Of a stretch of DNA of 13,293 bases, positions 1 through 7,566 are shown piece after piece. Each line of letters opens with the position of its first letter. Positions within the stretch are counted from its first letter, which is position 1. Under the pieces are notes generated by a model. It did not search any database, was not told the origin of the DNA, and saw only the letters and a program-made list of their open reading frames with translations. A program made the position numbers and the translations under genes. The stretch is taken from the NCBI GenBank assembly GCA_964417895.1, contig CAYQJS010000087.1, positions 1-13,293 of the forward strand. The letters are read 5' to 3'. The stretch is from CAYQJS01 sp964417895. Its GTDB lineage: Bacteria > Chloroflexota > UBA6077 > SHYK01.

Positions 1-60
1 GGGCGGACATTTTTACTCCTGGCTAAAGAGGACAGAATCACTTTTGGTCTACACTTTTCG
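1..60. mobile_element. possible end of an IS21-type insertion sequence (partial)
   Basis: Two imperfect direct repeats are visible: GGACATTTTTACT at 5-17 and GGACAGAATCACT at 30-42, 25 bp apart, followed by TTTTGGTCTACA. IS21-family elements carry several short repeated transposase-binding sites of this kind near their ends, and the wording resembles such ends as I remember them. No istA or istB gene lies in the window, so the element would be to the left or be a relic. The resemblance is from memory and unverified. Confidence 0.3.
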
Positions 61-74
61 GGGGAAGAGAACTG

Positions 75-123
75 GTCCCCTCCCCCCTTGCCCCTTGAGG
101 GGGAGGGTTAGGGAGGGGGGTAA
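75..123. repeat. G-rich interspersed palindromic repeat, copy 1
   Basis: About 49 bp of C-tracts followed by G-tracts that can fold on itself (CCCTCC-type arm against GGAGGG-type arm). Its reverse complement nearly equals 11296-11337: both read TTACCCCCCTCCCTAACCC, then CCCCCTCAAGGGG. Copy 1 has a few extra bases (CAAG-type insertion) in the middle. It lies just past the end of the broken MFS gene. Noncoding interspersed repeats of this style are common in large GC-rich genomes. It could also act as a transcription stop or form a G-quadruplex. Confidence 0.75.
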
Positions 124-148
124 CGCCCACCTTCATAGGAACTGGCCC

Positions 149-1457
149 CTAGCGCTGAACGGCCGGCGCGGCGGTGGAGATATCAGCCATTCCAGCCGGC
201 GTGACCTCGGGCGCCGCCCCCAGATCGGGGGCGCGGAGCTCCTTCCTGGTAACGAGGATGCCGATATTGACGGCCGCGCAGGCGATCCCGCCCGCGACCA
301 GCGCCAGGGGGCCGAGCATGCCCGCCGCGGCCCCCATAATGCCCTGGCCGAGGCCCGGCCCGCCGCCCGTCAGCATCTGCTGGAAGCTGGTAACGCGGCC
401 CCGAAGCTCGTCCGGGGTGACGAGCTGGATCACCGCGTTGCGCGGGGTCGCCTGCATCGAGTTGGTAAAGCCGAGGCCCGCCCCTGCCAATAAGGCGAGG
501 GAAAACCACGGGGCGGCGGCCAGGCCCGCCAGGCAGACGCAGTAGCCCAGGATCGACCCAACGATGAGATAGCCCTTGTAGCGACTATCTCCCAGCCCCA
601 GGATGACGGCCGCCCCCACCAGGCTCCCGACCGCGGGCGCGGATTGCAGCAGTCCATACCCGACGGCTCCGACGCCAAACCCGTCGGCGAAGATCGGCAG
701 GATCACCTGGTAGCTCCCGAACAGCATCGCGGCGACATCCGTGGCGAGAAGGGCGAGGATGACGGTGCGCCGGCGAACGAAGGCCAGTCCGTCCAGCAGG
801 CTCCGCAGGGGCGATTCAGCGGGCGGTGCTTGCGTTCGCCGCACCGCGATGAAGCCAATGGCGGCAGCCGTCAGGATGTGAGCGATCCCATTTCCCGCAT
901 AGGTGACAGGAAGCCCCACGAACACAATCAGAAGGCCCGCGATCGCCGGAGCGATCATTCGGTCGAGCTGGTTGACGCTCATGTTGAGGGCCATGGCGTT
1001 CATGAGCTGGTGGCGGGGCACGACAGTAGTGATGAGGGCTCGGCGCGCGGGGGCACTCAGCGACGTGAGACTTGCACCCACAGAGGTCACTACATAGATG
1101 TGCCAGACCTCGACGAGCCCGGTCGCGCTCAGGACAGCGAGCGCGAGCGCGGCTACGCCGACCCCGGCCTGAGCGAGGACGATGATCGTACGACGGTCGA
1201 AGCGGTCGGCGATCACGCCGCCGAGGAGTGAGAACAGAATGATCGGCGCGGCACGGGCCAGGCCGGTGAGCCCCAGGTGGATGGCGGACCCTGTAAGGGC
1301 ACAGATTGGAAACCGTCTGCAGCTGATCGCCGATCCCGGAGGTCATGGCCGATAGGAAGAGGAGCCGGAAGTCGCGCTGCTCGAACGCAGCGAGCGCGCG
1401 CGGCAGGCGCTTACGGCGGCGGTCCGTCACTCGGGGCTGAGTGCGGCCATCGCTCAA
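149..1457 (-). pseudogene. MFS transporter (MFS_3/EntS-like exporter), frameshifted
   Basis: Major facilitator efflux permease of the inner membrane, about 435 residues when the two frames are joined. The N-terminal part (from about 1457) reads ALAAFEQRDFRLLFLSAM and GDQLQTVSNL, typical of the first helix of PF05977-like exporters. The rest (149 to about 1300) holds the remaining hydrophobic helices and the helix 2-3 loop signature GGVIADRFDRR. The frames meet near 1301-1303, where VSNL runs straight into ALTGS. Relatives usually have about four residues such as WQxY there, so a deletion of 2 mod 3 bases (for instance 11 bp) explains the break. Possible starts are TTG 1457 or GTG 1430. The in-frame codon before 1457 is a stop, and the ATG at 1450 is in another frame that stops after seven codons. 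It follows the helicase gene by 25 bp on the same strand and could be read by run-on. Substrate unknown. Confidence 0.8.
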
Positions 1458-1482
1458 CTACCGAGCCTTCGGTTCGCCGCGC

Positions 1483-3681
1483 TCACAACACTTCCCGCTG
1501 AAACAGGTCATGCCTGTCCCAGAGCTCGATTCGCCCGCCCCGCGCAAACCGGCTGGCTTCAGCGGTGAACCCCGCGGGGCAAACCACCATCCCACGCGCG
1601 CCAGGCTCCTTCGTCGCCAGCACCCCGTTCAATTGCCGGACAACTTCGACGCCGACCGGCGTCGAAGTGTTCTTGCACTGCACGTAGACGACCGTTTGCA
1701 GGCCAAGGTTGTCATCGCTCCGCGCGATGAGATCGACTCCCCCATCTCTTGTGGGAGGCGTGACTTCAACATTCCAGCCCCGCCGTTCGAGTAGACCTTT
1801 CACGTGGCCCTCGAACTCGATGCCGGTCATGGCTGCGTAGTCGTGCGGCGCCCCCGCCTCAGCGTCGGGTTTCGCGCCAGGAGGAGCAAGCCCGAACAAG
1901 CCGAACAGCTCCTCGCTGCTGAGCCGCGATCGAAGATCAATGCTTACGTCGTCGACCAGCTCGTCAAAGAGCGACTGCTTCTTGCGGAGGATCTCGTCTA
2001 TGCGCTCCTCGATCGTGTCCTCGCACACGTACTTGAGGACGTTGACAGGAAAGACCTGCCCGATCCGATGGCTGCGGTCCTCTGCCTGGTGCTCGACAGC
2101 AGGGTTCCACCAGCGATCGAAATGGAAGACGTACGAGGCCTCCTGCAGGTTCAGCCCTTGACCGCCCGCGCGGAGCGAGAGCACGAGCACTTTGCGGTCG
2201 GTATCCCGCCTGAACTCTTCAAGCACACTGTCTCTTTGTGGAGTCGAGAGGTCGCCTGTATAGACGAGAGGCCGGAAAGCTTGGAGCTGCCCCGCGATGG
2301 CGCGGACCCCGTGGCGTTCGTCGGTGAATTGAGAGAAGATGAGTGCGCGGTGCCCCTCGGCGGTCAGCGTTTGTACGCGCTCGACCAAATCTTCCATTTT
2401 GGCGGACACGCCGGTGGCCGGGCAGAAATTGCAGATCTGCTTCAGCCTCAGGATGAGCTCGAGGACGTTTTCGATTCGCACATCTTCGCCTTGCTCGCGC
2501 AGCCGCAAGATCCCTTCGCGCTCAGCACGGTCGTAGGTTTGACGTTGCGCGCCCACCAGGGCAAGGGCCACCTCGCCGATCAGCTTAGGCGGGAGCTGGG
2601 GGAGAACCTCTCCCTTCTTTCTGCGTAGCTGCAAGGTCCGATGCCGATCCAGGAGTGCCGGGCCCGGAAAGAGGCGAGCGGGTATGGCGCCCTCTTCGAG
2701 GGGAGCGACGAACTCGAGAATCGAGGCGAGGTCGTCAACGCTGTTCTCCAGAGGAGTGCCCGTGAGCGCCCAGGCCCGCCGCCGCGGCAACAGCTTGCAC
2801 TTTCGGCTGATCTCGGTGTCGTGGTTCTTGATCTTCTGGGCCTCGTCCAGGACAACGACGTCCCAAGTGGTCCGCCGCGGGGGCGACTGGGGATTGGCGG
2901 TGAAGTCCTCGCGCAGGGTCTCGTAGCTCGTAAGGTAGATGTGAGCGGGCGCGGCCCACTGCCATGCCCGCTCACTTTGGACCCCGCGGACTGTAGACAG
3001 GCGAAGCTCGGGAGCCCACTGGTAGATCGCTCGGCGCCATTGCACGACCAGACTGGCTGGAACGACGAGCAAGCTTCGCTCCAGGCGCCCTTGCAGGGTC
3101 AGGATGCGAATGGCAGCCAATGTCTGGATGGTCTTCCCGAGGCCCATGTCGTCGGCCAGGAGCAGAGCATCGGCAGACAGCAACGCTCGGATGCCATCGA
3201 GCTGGTAATCGAAAAATGAGGCCGGCCATTCGATGGGGCTGTGTTCGGACAGCAACAGGTTCGTTGGCGGTCGCAGGAGGTACGCCAGCCGCTTCCACAG
3301 CGGGAGTTGACGCGCGTCGTCCCCCGCTCTTGGGAGGTGGCTCGTTCCGGCAGCAGAGCGTTCCGACGCGCGGGAGGTGGCAGGCAGGTCGCTCAGCCCA
3401 GATCCCGAAAGGTCCACGCTTCCGCTGGGCCCTATTCGAATGACGTCTGAAGAGAGCAATCCAGCGACGTCGACGCTCGTGCTTGGTGTCTCGACCCGCG
3501 CTGCTTCGAGCACGTTCTCAATGGACGCCAGGGTCCGAGCGGCTCCTGCTCTCGGAGACGGTACATTCACCCTCTTCGGAAGCCCAACGCCCAAACGGAC
3601 AGTTCGTGGGAAGACGCCAAGCCAGCGAGACCGCGACTCGGCGTCGCTAGTCTCATCCCACCAGGCGGCGCTGGAATTCAC
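1483..3681 (-). CDS. SNF2-family helicase with C-terminal Mrr-like restriction endonuclease domain
   Basis: A 732-residue superfamily-2 ATPase/translocase fused to a nuclease domain. Helicase motifs are complete: Walker A DDMGLGKT 177-184, DEAQ 279-282, ALTGTPLENS 305-314, motif V RAGGQGLNL 504-512, and motif VI QAEDRSHRIGQ 532-542. Residues 1-130 show no domain I recognise. From about 618 there is a PF04471-type Mrr catalytic domain: E622/E624 in the first helix, DGGVD with catalytic D650, and QCK with Q668 and K670, matching the D-(Q/E)xK active site. It would translocate on and cut DNA, and is the likely effector of the operon. The start is GTG 3681, overlapping the preceding stop by 4 bp (GTGA). 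There is no other internal Met before residue 179, so GTG is well supported. It is the last gene of the five-gene unit. Confidence 0.93.
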   Translation of the reverse strand: MNSSAAWWDETSDAESRSRWLGVFPRTVRLGVGLPKRVNVPSPRAGAARTLASIENVLEAARVETPSTSVDVAGLLSSDVIRIGPSGSVDLSGSGLSDLPATSRASERSAAGTSHLPRAGDDARQLPLWKRLAYLLRPPTNLLLSEHSPIEWPASFFDYQLDGIRALLSADALLLADDMGLGKTIQTLAAIRILTLQGRLERSLLVVPASLVVQWRRAIYQWAPELRLSTVRGVQSERAWQWAAPAHIYLTSYETLREDFTANPQSPPRRTTWDVVVLDEAQKIKNHDTEISRKCKLLPRRRAWALTGTPLENSVDDLASILEFVAPLEEGAIPARLFPGPALLDRHRTLQLRRKKGEVLPQLPPKLIGEVALALVGAQRQTYDRAEREGILRLREQGEDVRIENVLELILRLKQICNFCPATGVSAKMEDLVERVQTLTAEGHRALIFSQFTDERHGVRAIAGQLQAFRPLVYTGDLSTPQRDSVLEEFRRDTDRKVLVLSLRAGGQGLNLQEASYVFHFDRWWNPAVEHQAEDRSHRIGQVFPVNVLKYVCEDTIEERIDEILRKKQSLFDELVDDVSIDLRSRLSSEELFGLFGLAPPGAKPDAEAGAPHDYAAMTGIEFEGHVKGLLERRGWNVEVTPPTRDGGVDLIARSDDNLGLQTVVYVQCKNTSTPVGVEVVRQLNGVLATKEPGARGMVVCPAGFTAEASRFARGGRIELWDRHDLFQREVL

Positions 3682-4247
3682 GGCGATGCGGACACGCGGC
3701 CGTTGGAGTAGACCTCACGCAGTCCAAGGGAGGCTCGCTGGAACGGCTCCAGGAGAAGCCCATGCAGAGCAAGACGGCTGAATAGACGTCGCTCTACTGA
3801 CTCGCTGGCGGGCCCACCCGGGAACCAGAACACGTGCAAGTCCGACGGCTCCTCTAAGACTTCCCGGGTTTCTCCGGCAACGTGTGCCGTCGTTTTCAAT
3901 GGATCGCCGACGCGACCGACGGGGATTGATAGGTGAATGTCCTGGCAGAACAGCTCGCTTCCAACTTCGTCAGCCAGGCACAGAAGTAGCGTGGGAACGC
4001 GACCGCAGACCTGGAGCAGCGATGCTGTCAGCTTGCGCTCCACGTAACGACGCAGGTCCGCTTGGCGCCAGAGGAAGGTGTTTGGAGTCTCGATCCTGTT
4101 GTACGCGAATTCGAGTGGCTCGCCCCGGGCGCTGACCAGGAAGAGCGCCGCCAGGAACTCTGACGCGCTGCTTCCCCCCTCAATCTTCAGGAAGCCCGCG
4201 GCGCCCAACTCCTCGACTTCATCGGCGTCGCGATACGGGATGGGCAC
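3678..4247 (-). CDS. unrecognised 189-aa protein, translationally coupled to the SNF2-nuclease gene
   Basis: No family assigned. The protein is a soluble alpha/beta sequence without membrane segments or signal peptide. A hydrophobic-strand pattern FLAALFLVSARGEPLEFAYN at 30-49 is followed by RIETPNTFLWRQADLRRY and by VPTLLLCLADEVGSELFCQDI at about 84-104. The spaced Arg, Glu and Asp residues in these blocks look conserved in style, but I cannot name a fold. The start is GTG 4247, preceded by GGAG six bases upstream. The gene starts 27 bp after the BrxD-like ATPase stop, and its TGA overlaps the GTG of the helicase gene, so the two are probably made in a fixed ratio. Inference: an adaptor or accessory subunit for the helicase-nuclease. 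Confidence 0.85.
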   Translation of the reverse strand: MPIPYRDADEVEELGAAGFLKIEGGSSASEFLAALFLVSARGEPLEFAYNRIETPNTFLWRQADLRRYVERKLTASLLQVCGRVPTLLLCLADEVGSELFCQDIHLSIPVGRVGDPLKTTAHVAGETREVLEEPSDLHVFWFPGGPASESVERRLFSRLALHGLLLEPFQRASLGLREVYSNGRVSASP

Positions 4248-4274
4248 GGCACACTCCGCAGCTCTCAGCCGGCG

Positions 4275-5558
4275 TTACCCGTTCGGGTGATCTTCCGAGT
4301 CGTCTTCTGCACGCGTCTCCAGCTCCCGGTCCTCGGAATAATCCATTTTGAGTTCCTCGACGACCATATGCACTTCGTGGTCGGGATACAGGCGTTTCAA
4401 ATCCCATTCATTTATCCACCGCCTCACGTACTGGCGCATGGGGGTTGTGGTCAGGCGTTCCTCGGGGCCCAGCGCGGGAGGAGACCAGTTGTAGGCGCGG
4501 GCGTGGATCTCCTGGATTTGTTCCTTCGTCTGTTGGATAGTCGCCGGCTCTGGTCCCGTGAGCCATTTGGACTCGCGGTCAATGAACCGCATCCCTCCTT
4601 CGGCCTGCTTGGCGAGGAGCCGGTCCGCATCGATGCCGCTCGCTCTCAGCTTGCCCGGGACGACCTCCATATCGTTGCGCTCCTCTAGCACGATCATCGT
4701 GAAGTTGCGGGTGATCGCGAACACGGCGACCAAACCCGGGCACGCTTCCCCTTGCAGCCTGCCGGCCCATCGCGCGAGCTCAGCATAGGACCTCGCTCGC
4801 TGCTTGAACGAGTACTGTTGAATGAGCTCGACTTCGTCCACGAGGAGGACCCAGCCGCGGTATCCAGCGGCGACCATAAGGCGCGATGCGAAGCGAAATC
4901 GCTGCAGCCACAGGTCCTTTGCAGTGACTTTTTCGAGACGGTAGGAGCCGGCCTCGCCGCGGGCCCGCAGCCACGTCCGCAGGTCTGTTACGTACAACGG
5001 GTCCCCGGACCAGAAACGGATGATGCGGTCAACTTTTTCCGGGTCCACCTTTTCGCGCTCGAAGAGGCAGACCGTGGCTGGGAAGCGGGAATTGAGGTTG
5101 ACATCGGGCCGATGGACCCACTTGTAGAACTCCACGTAGGGCTCGCTGCTGAAGTCGAGGGCCGAGGCGACTTCCGTGAGGGCAGCCCCTTTCCTGTCTG
5201 GCACAAGCGCCTCACGTATGGCTGCCCGATAAAGCTTCTCGCGGTCGTGTAGCGGGGTCTCTTTGCTGATGACGATCTTGCTGCATATGAACTGTTGCTC
5301 CAGAGCGACGTGCATCAGGTATTCCAGCAGATGAGATTTGCCGGACCCGAAGTCACCCGAGACGAGGATGCCGGGCGCCTGGATTCCCGAGGCTACACCC
5401 TCGGTCGCTGCCATAAGCTGACTCCGGAATGCCGCCTCGATCTCTGGCTGAGCGCAACCCAGCGCCCGTACGGCGTCGCGATTGGGCACTCCGGAGCGCA
5501 GCGCCTCGATCGCGCGCCGATCCTGAACGTAACCCTTGGACCACGTCGCAGGAATCAT
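4275..5558 (-). CDS. BREX BrxC/BrxD-type P-loop ATPase (PF10923, formerly DUF2791)
   Basis: A 427-residue STAND/AAA-like ATPase, the usual length for BrxD. It has the N-terminal segment RRAIEALRSGVPNRDAVRALG (14-34) typical of the family, Walker A GDFGSGKS at 68-75, Walker B VLLVDEVE at 237-244 (D241, E242), and a sensor-like strand AVFAITRNF near 278-286. The C-terminal tail is acidic. In BREX types 2 and 6, BrxD occurs with a helicase. Here it sits with a helicase-nuclease but without PglZ, PglX or BrxL. ATG 5558 overlaps the TGA of the upstream gene (ATGA). Likely role: an ATP-dependent sensing or loading component of a defence complex, possibly paired with the degenerate ATPase-like protein encoded just upstream. 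The family call is confident; the role is inferred. Confidence 0.88.
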   Translation of the reverse strand: MIPATWSKGYVQDRRAIEALRSGVPNRDAVRALGCAQPEIEAAFRSQLMAATEGVASGIQAPGILVSGDFGSGKSHLLEYLMHVALEQQFICSKIVISKETPLHDREKLYRAAIREALVPDRKGAALTEVASALDFSSEPYVEFYKWVHRPDVNLNSRFPATVCLFEREKVDPEKVDRIIRFWSGDPLYVTDLRTWLRARGEAGSYRLEKVTAKDLWLQRFRFASRLMVAAGYRGWVLLVDEVELIQQYSFKQRARSYAELARWAGRLQGEACPGLVAVFAITRNFTMIVLEERNDMEVVPGKLRASGIDADRLLAKQAEGGMRFIDRESKWLTGPEPATIQQTKEQIQEIHARAYNWSPPALGPEERLTTTPMRQYVRRWINEWDLKRLYPDHEVHMVVEELKMDYSEDRELETRAEDDSEDHPNG

Positions 5559-6541
5559 GGCAGCCCTTCATTGGTAGGCATGTCGCTTCCTCCCTGATGG
5601 AGTCGGACCAAAGAAGCGAGCGGGTTCTCGCGGTACCGATCATGGACCTCGTCAGCAATTCTCTGGTAGAGCGCGTGGTACCGTCGCGCGCCGCGCTGTT
5701 CGTCCGTGAGGAACTCCTGGCCCGCGATGACGGCGATGAAACACGATTCCAACTCGTCGGTGCCATCGATAAGCTGCCGCAGTACCTCATATGCGTCCAG
5801 CGCTGCCGCGGTGAGGTAATAGTTCGCAGCGTCCCTCTCAGCACGAGGAACAGCCTGAGCATAGCGTGTGACGTCCAGCCCTAGGACGAGTCCCTGCTTC
5901 CCCGCGAGTTTAAGCCAGTGCGTCAGCGAAGAGAACACGTGGCGCGCGTTGTGGCGCGCAATCCTTTGGAAGATGAGAGCGTGTTTGAGACTCGCGATGC
6001 GCGCCACATCGCCCAGGAGCCAGTCCTTGATCGCTCCACTCAATGTTGGTTCATCGTTTGGATCAAGCTGTGTGGCGCAGAGGCGAATCATGGCCAATCG
6101 GAACTCCTGGCTCATCTCGTAGTCGCGGAACACCCCATTCTCGATAAGCCGCCGAATCTCCTTCTGCAGGAACATCTCCAGGCGTTCGTTCAGCTTGGCA
6201 AGCGCTGAGAGGCTGAATTGATTCCGGTCCTCGGGCAACCTGTAGCCCTGCTCGGCGAGGAGCTTGGATAGGTACGCGTAGGCCAGATCGTCCCAGTCCA
6301 CCTGGCGCGCAACGTCGTGGAACAGTCGGTCGAAGCGGTGGATCCTGGTGGATGCCGAATCGACGAACGCAAATTGGAAACCGCTGCTCTCGGCCGCCTC
6401 GCGAAGGCCATCGCGCAGTTCGTCGTGTCCCACCGGAGCAAAAGGGACGACGAACTTCACGGCGGCCCCGCCGGCCGGAATGAAGTCCTCGAGATACTCT
6501 CGACGGACAACGCTTAGCCACTCCCCAGCTGACAGCTCCAA
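5555..6541 (-). CDS. degenerate BrxC/BrxD-like (STAND-type) ATPase-related protein
   Basis: A 328-residue soluble protein. Its layout parallels the neighbouring BrxD-like ATPase: a strand VKFVVPFAPVGHDELRDGL (28-46) sits where Walker A should be but lacks the GK[ST] core. GLVLGLDVTRY (217-227) occupies the Walker B position with D223 but no following Glu, and CFIAVIAGQEFL (267-278) looks like the sensor strand. The end, RRYHALYQRIADEVHDRY...NP.ASLVRL, resembles the C-terminus of PF10923 proteins. I therefore infer an inactive paralogue that may form a hetero-oligomer with the active ATPase. The start is TTG 6541 with AGGA about nine bases upstream and 13 bp after the previous stop. The stop overlaps the next ATG. 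A distant homology search could disprove the assignment; the gene itself is solid. Confidence 0.8.
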   Translation of the reverse strand: MELSAGEWLSVVRREYLEDFIPAGGAAVKFVVPFAPVGHDELRDGLREAAESSGFQFAFVDSASTRIHRFDRLFHDVARQVDWDDLAYAYLSKLLAEQGYRLPEDRNQFSLSALAKLNERLEMFLQKEIRRLIENGVFRDYEMSQEFRLAMIRLCATQLDPNDEPTLSGAIKDWLLGDVARIASLKHALIFQRIARHNARHVFSSLTHWLKLAGKQGLVLGLDVTRYAQAVPRAERDAANYYLTAAALDAYEVLRQLIDGTDELESCFIAVIAGQEFLTDEQRGARRYHALYQRIADEVHDRYRENPLASLVRLHQGGSDMPTNEGLP

Positions 6542-6554
6542 CGAGCTTTTCCTA

Positions 6555-7421
6555 CTACGCCGCGCTAAACGCTATGCCGTAATACAGCTTCTCACGGCCT
6601 TCCTGAGTAACAATCCTGATCGTGTTGGCAGGCGTCCTGGGTCCTGGAAAGCTGACGGTGTGTCCGGCCCTCGTCCTCGTGACGCCGCTTTGATCCAGCA
6701 GGTAGATGTCCCGCGCGAACTCAGGTCGAGAGTATTCCCGCGATTGACCGGGCAGAAGCGTCAGGAGCCGATAGATGTCGAGGAGCCTGACCACCCGACC
6801 CTGCCCAAACATGTCTCCAGGTTTTCTCCCTCCTTTGGCTGCGATTGTTTCGTACGCATCGAAGAGCGCCTCCAAGAAGGGCTCCGGCTTGAAGCGCGGC
6901 GGCCGCTTCTGGAGGGTCCTGAGCTGCTCGATGAGCACCGTTGGTCGCAGTCGGCGTTCTCGCTTCCTGTCGATCTCCACGGCGCGATCACTGGGAAGCA
7001 CACGGACCAGCGAGGGATAGCAGTACAGCCTGTCGTCCTGTTCGTAGAGTCGTACGTTGAGCCTCTCGGCCGTCTCTCGCAGCTCACGGGTGAATGATCC
7101 ATTCCCGAAATAGACATCCTCATCAAAGTCCCAGCCGTCCTTCGCGTTGGCGAATTGCTGCCTTAATGCGGCTAGCGCCTGCTCCGCGGCAGTAATGGAG
7201 GGACTCAATGCGCGCAAGTTGCCAACCTGTGCCGCCGCCCGCAGGCGCCTCGCCGCGGTACCGACCGCTGCTGCTGTCTTGATGACGGCGTCCGCATCAG
7301 ACTGGGTCTTGGCAAGCGCCTTCTCGAGGCTCAAACTGCTGTCGGCTTCGATCACCGCACCTCCCTGAAACGCCAAACGCCGGATAGCGAATGCTCCGAC
7401 GACCTGCGGCTCTGCGAGCAT
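6555..7421 (-). CDS. unrecognised 288-aa protein, first gene of the defence-like operon
   Basis: No family assigned. Residues about 25-95 are Ala-rich and helical (SLSLEKALAKTQSDADAVIK..., AAEQALAALRQQF), probably a helical bundle or short coiled coil. Residues 100-200 contain an acidic segment (DGWDFDEDVYFGNG) and then a winged-helix-like stretch RLNVRLYEQDDRLYCYPSL. A strongly basic patch DRKRERRLRP (151-160) could touch nucleic acid. The C-terminal third is mixed alpha/beta. No membrane segment. ATG 7421 is the longest start, but the -10 element ends two bases before it and predicts transcription to begin near 7417. The internal GTG 7355 (V23), preceded by GGGAGG, is therefore a serious alternative, giving 266 residues. 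Genes downstream follow within 13 bp. It may be the recognition or regulatory subunit, but that is speculation. Confidence 0.82.
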   Translation of the reverse strand: MLAEPQVVGAFAIRRLAFQGGAVIEADSSLSLEKALAKTQSDADAVIKTAAAVGTAARRLRAAAQVGNLRALSPSITAAEQALAALRQQFANAKDGWDFDEDVYFGNGSFTRELRETAERLNVRLYEQDDRLYCYPSLVRVLPSDRAVEIDRKRERRLRPTVLIEQLRTLQKRPPRFKPEPFLEALFDAYETIAAKGGRKPGDMFGQGRVVRLLDIYRLLTLLPGQSREYSRPEFARDIYLLDQSGVTRTRAGHTVSFPGPRTPANTIRIVTQEGREKLYYGIAFSAA

Positions 7422-7423
7422 GA

Positions 7424-7451
7424 ATTATCACAGCGGGCTTAGGCGTGTCAA
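7424..7451 (-). promoter_or_regulatory. sigma70-type promoter of the five-gene operon
   Basis: On the minus strand, TTGACA (7451-7446) is a perfect -35. After a 16-bp spacer comes an extended -10, TGTGATAAT (7432-7424, hexamer GATAAT 7429-7424). Predicted transcription start is about 7417. This is the best promoter-like sequence in the window and is rare by chance in such GC-rich DNA. Confidence 0.7.
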
Positions 7452-7458
7452 AGCCCGC
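7433..7458. promoter_or_regulatory. candidate operator dyad within the operon promoter
   Basis: A perfect 8-bp inverted repeat, GCGGGCTT (7433-7440) and AAGCCCGC (7451-7458), is separated by 10 bp. The loop contains most of the -35 and the left arm lies in the promoter spacer. There is no T-tract on either side, which argues against a Rho-independent terminator and for a repressor-binding site. The binding protein is unknown. Confidence 0.5.
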
Positions 7459-7566
7459 ATCCTCTGGGGTGCGCTGCGGATCTTGCGCTCACCAGCGCGC
7501 GGCTCTGCCTCTGGCATGGACTTCTGGGGCGGGAGGTGCCACGGCGCGCAATAACCCGAGGCGCAG

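Noticed and set aside
1804..2628. 274-aa plus-strand frame
   Set aside because: Antisense to the intact SNF2 helicase motifs, a typical GC-rich shadow.
1483..7421. Calling the operon a BREX, DISARM or Shango system outright
   Set aside because: Only a BrxD-type ATPase and a helicase are shared with these. PglZ, PglX, BrxL, DrmA/DrmB and a TerB protein are not seen in the window.
7433..7458. Inverted repeat as an intrinsic terminator for vapBC
   Set aside because: No T-tract follows on either strand, and the dyad surrounds a consensus -35, so an operator is the better reading.
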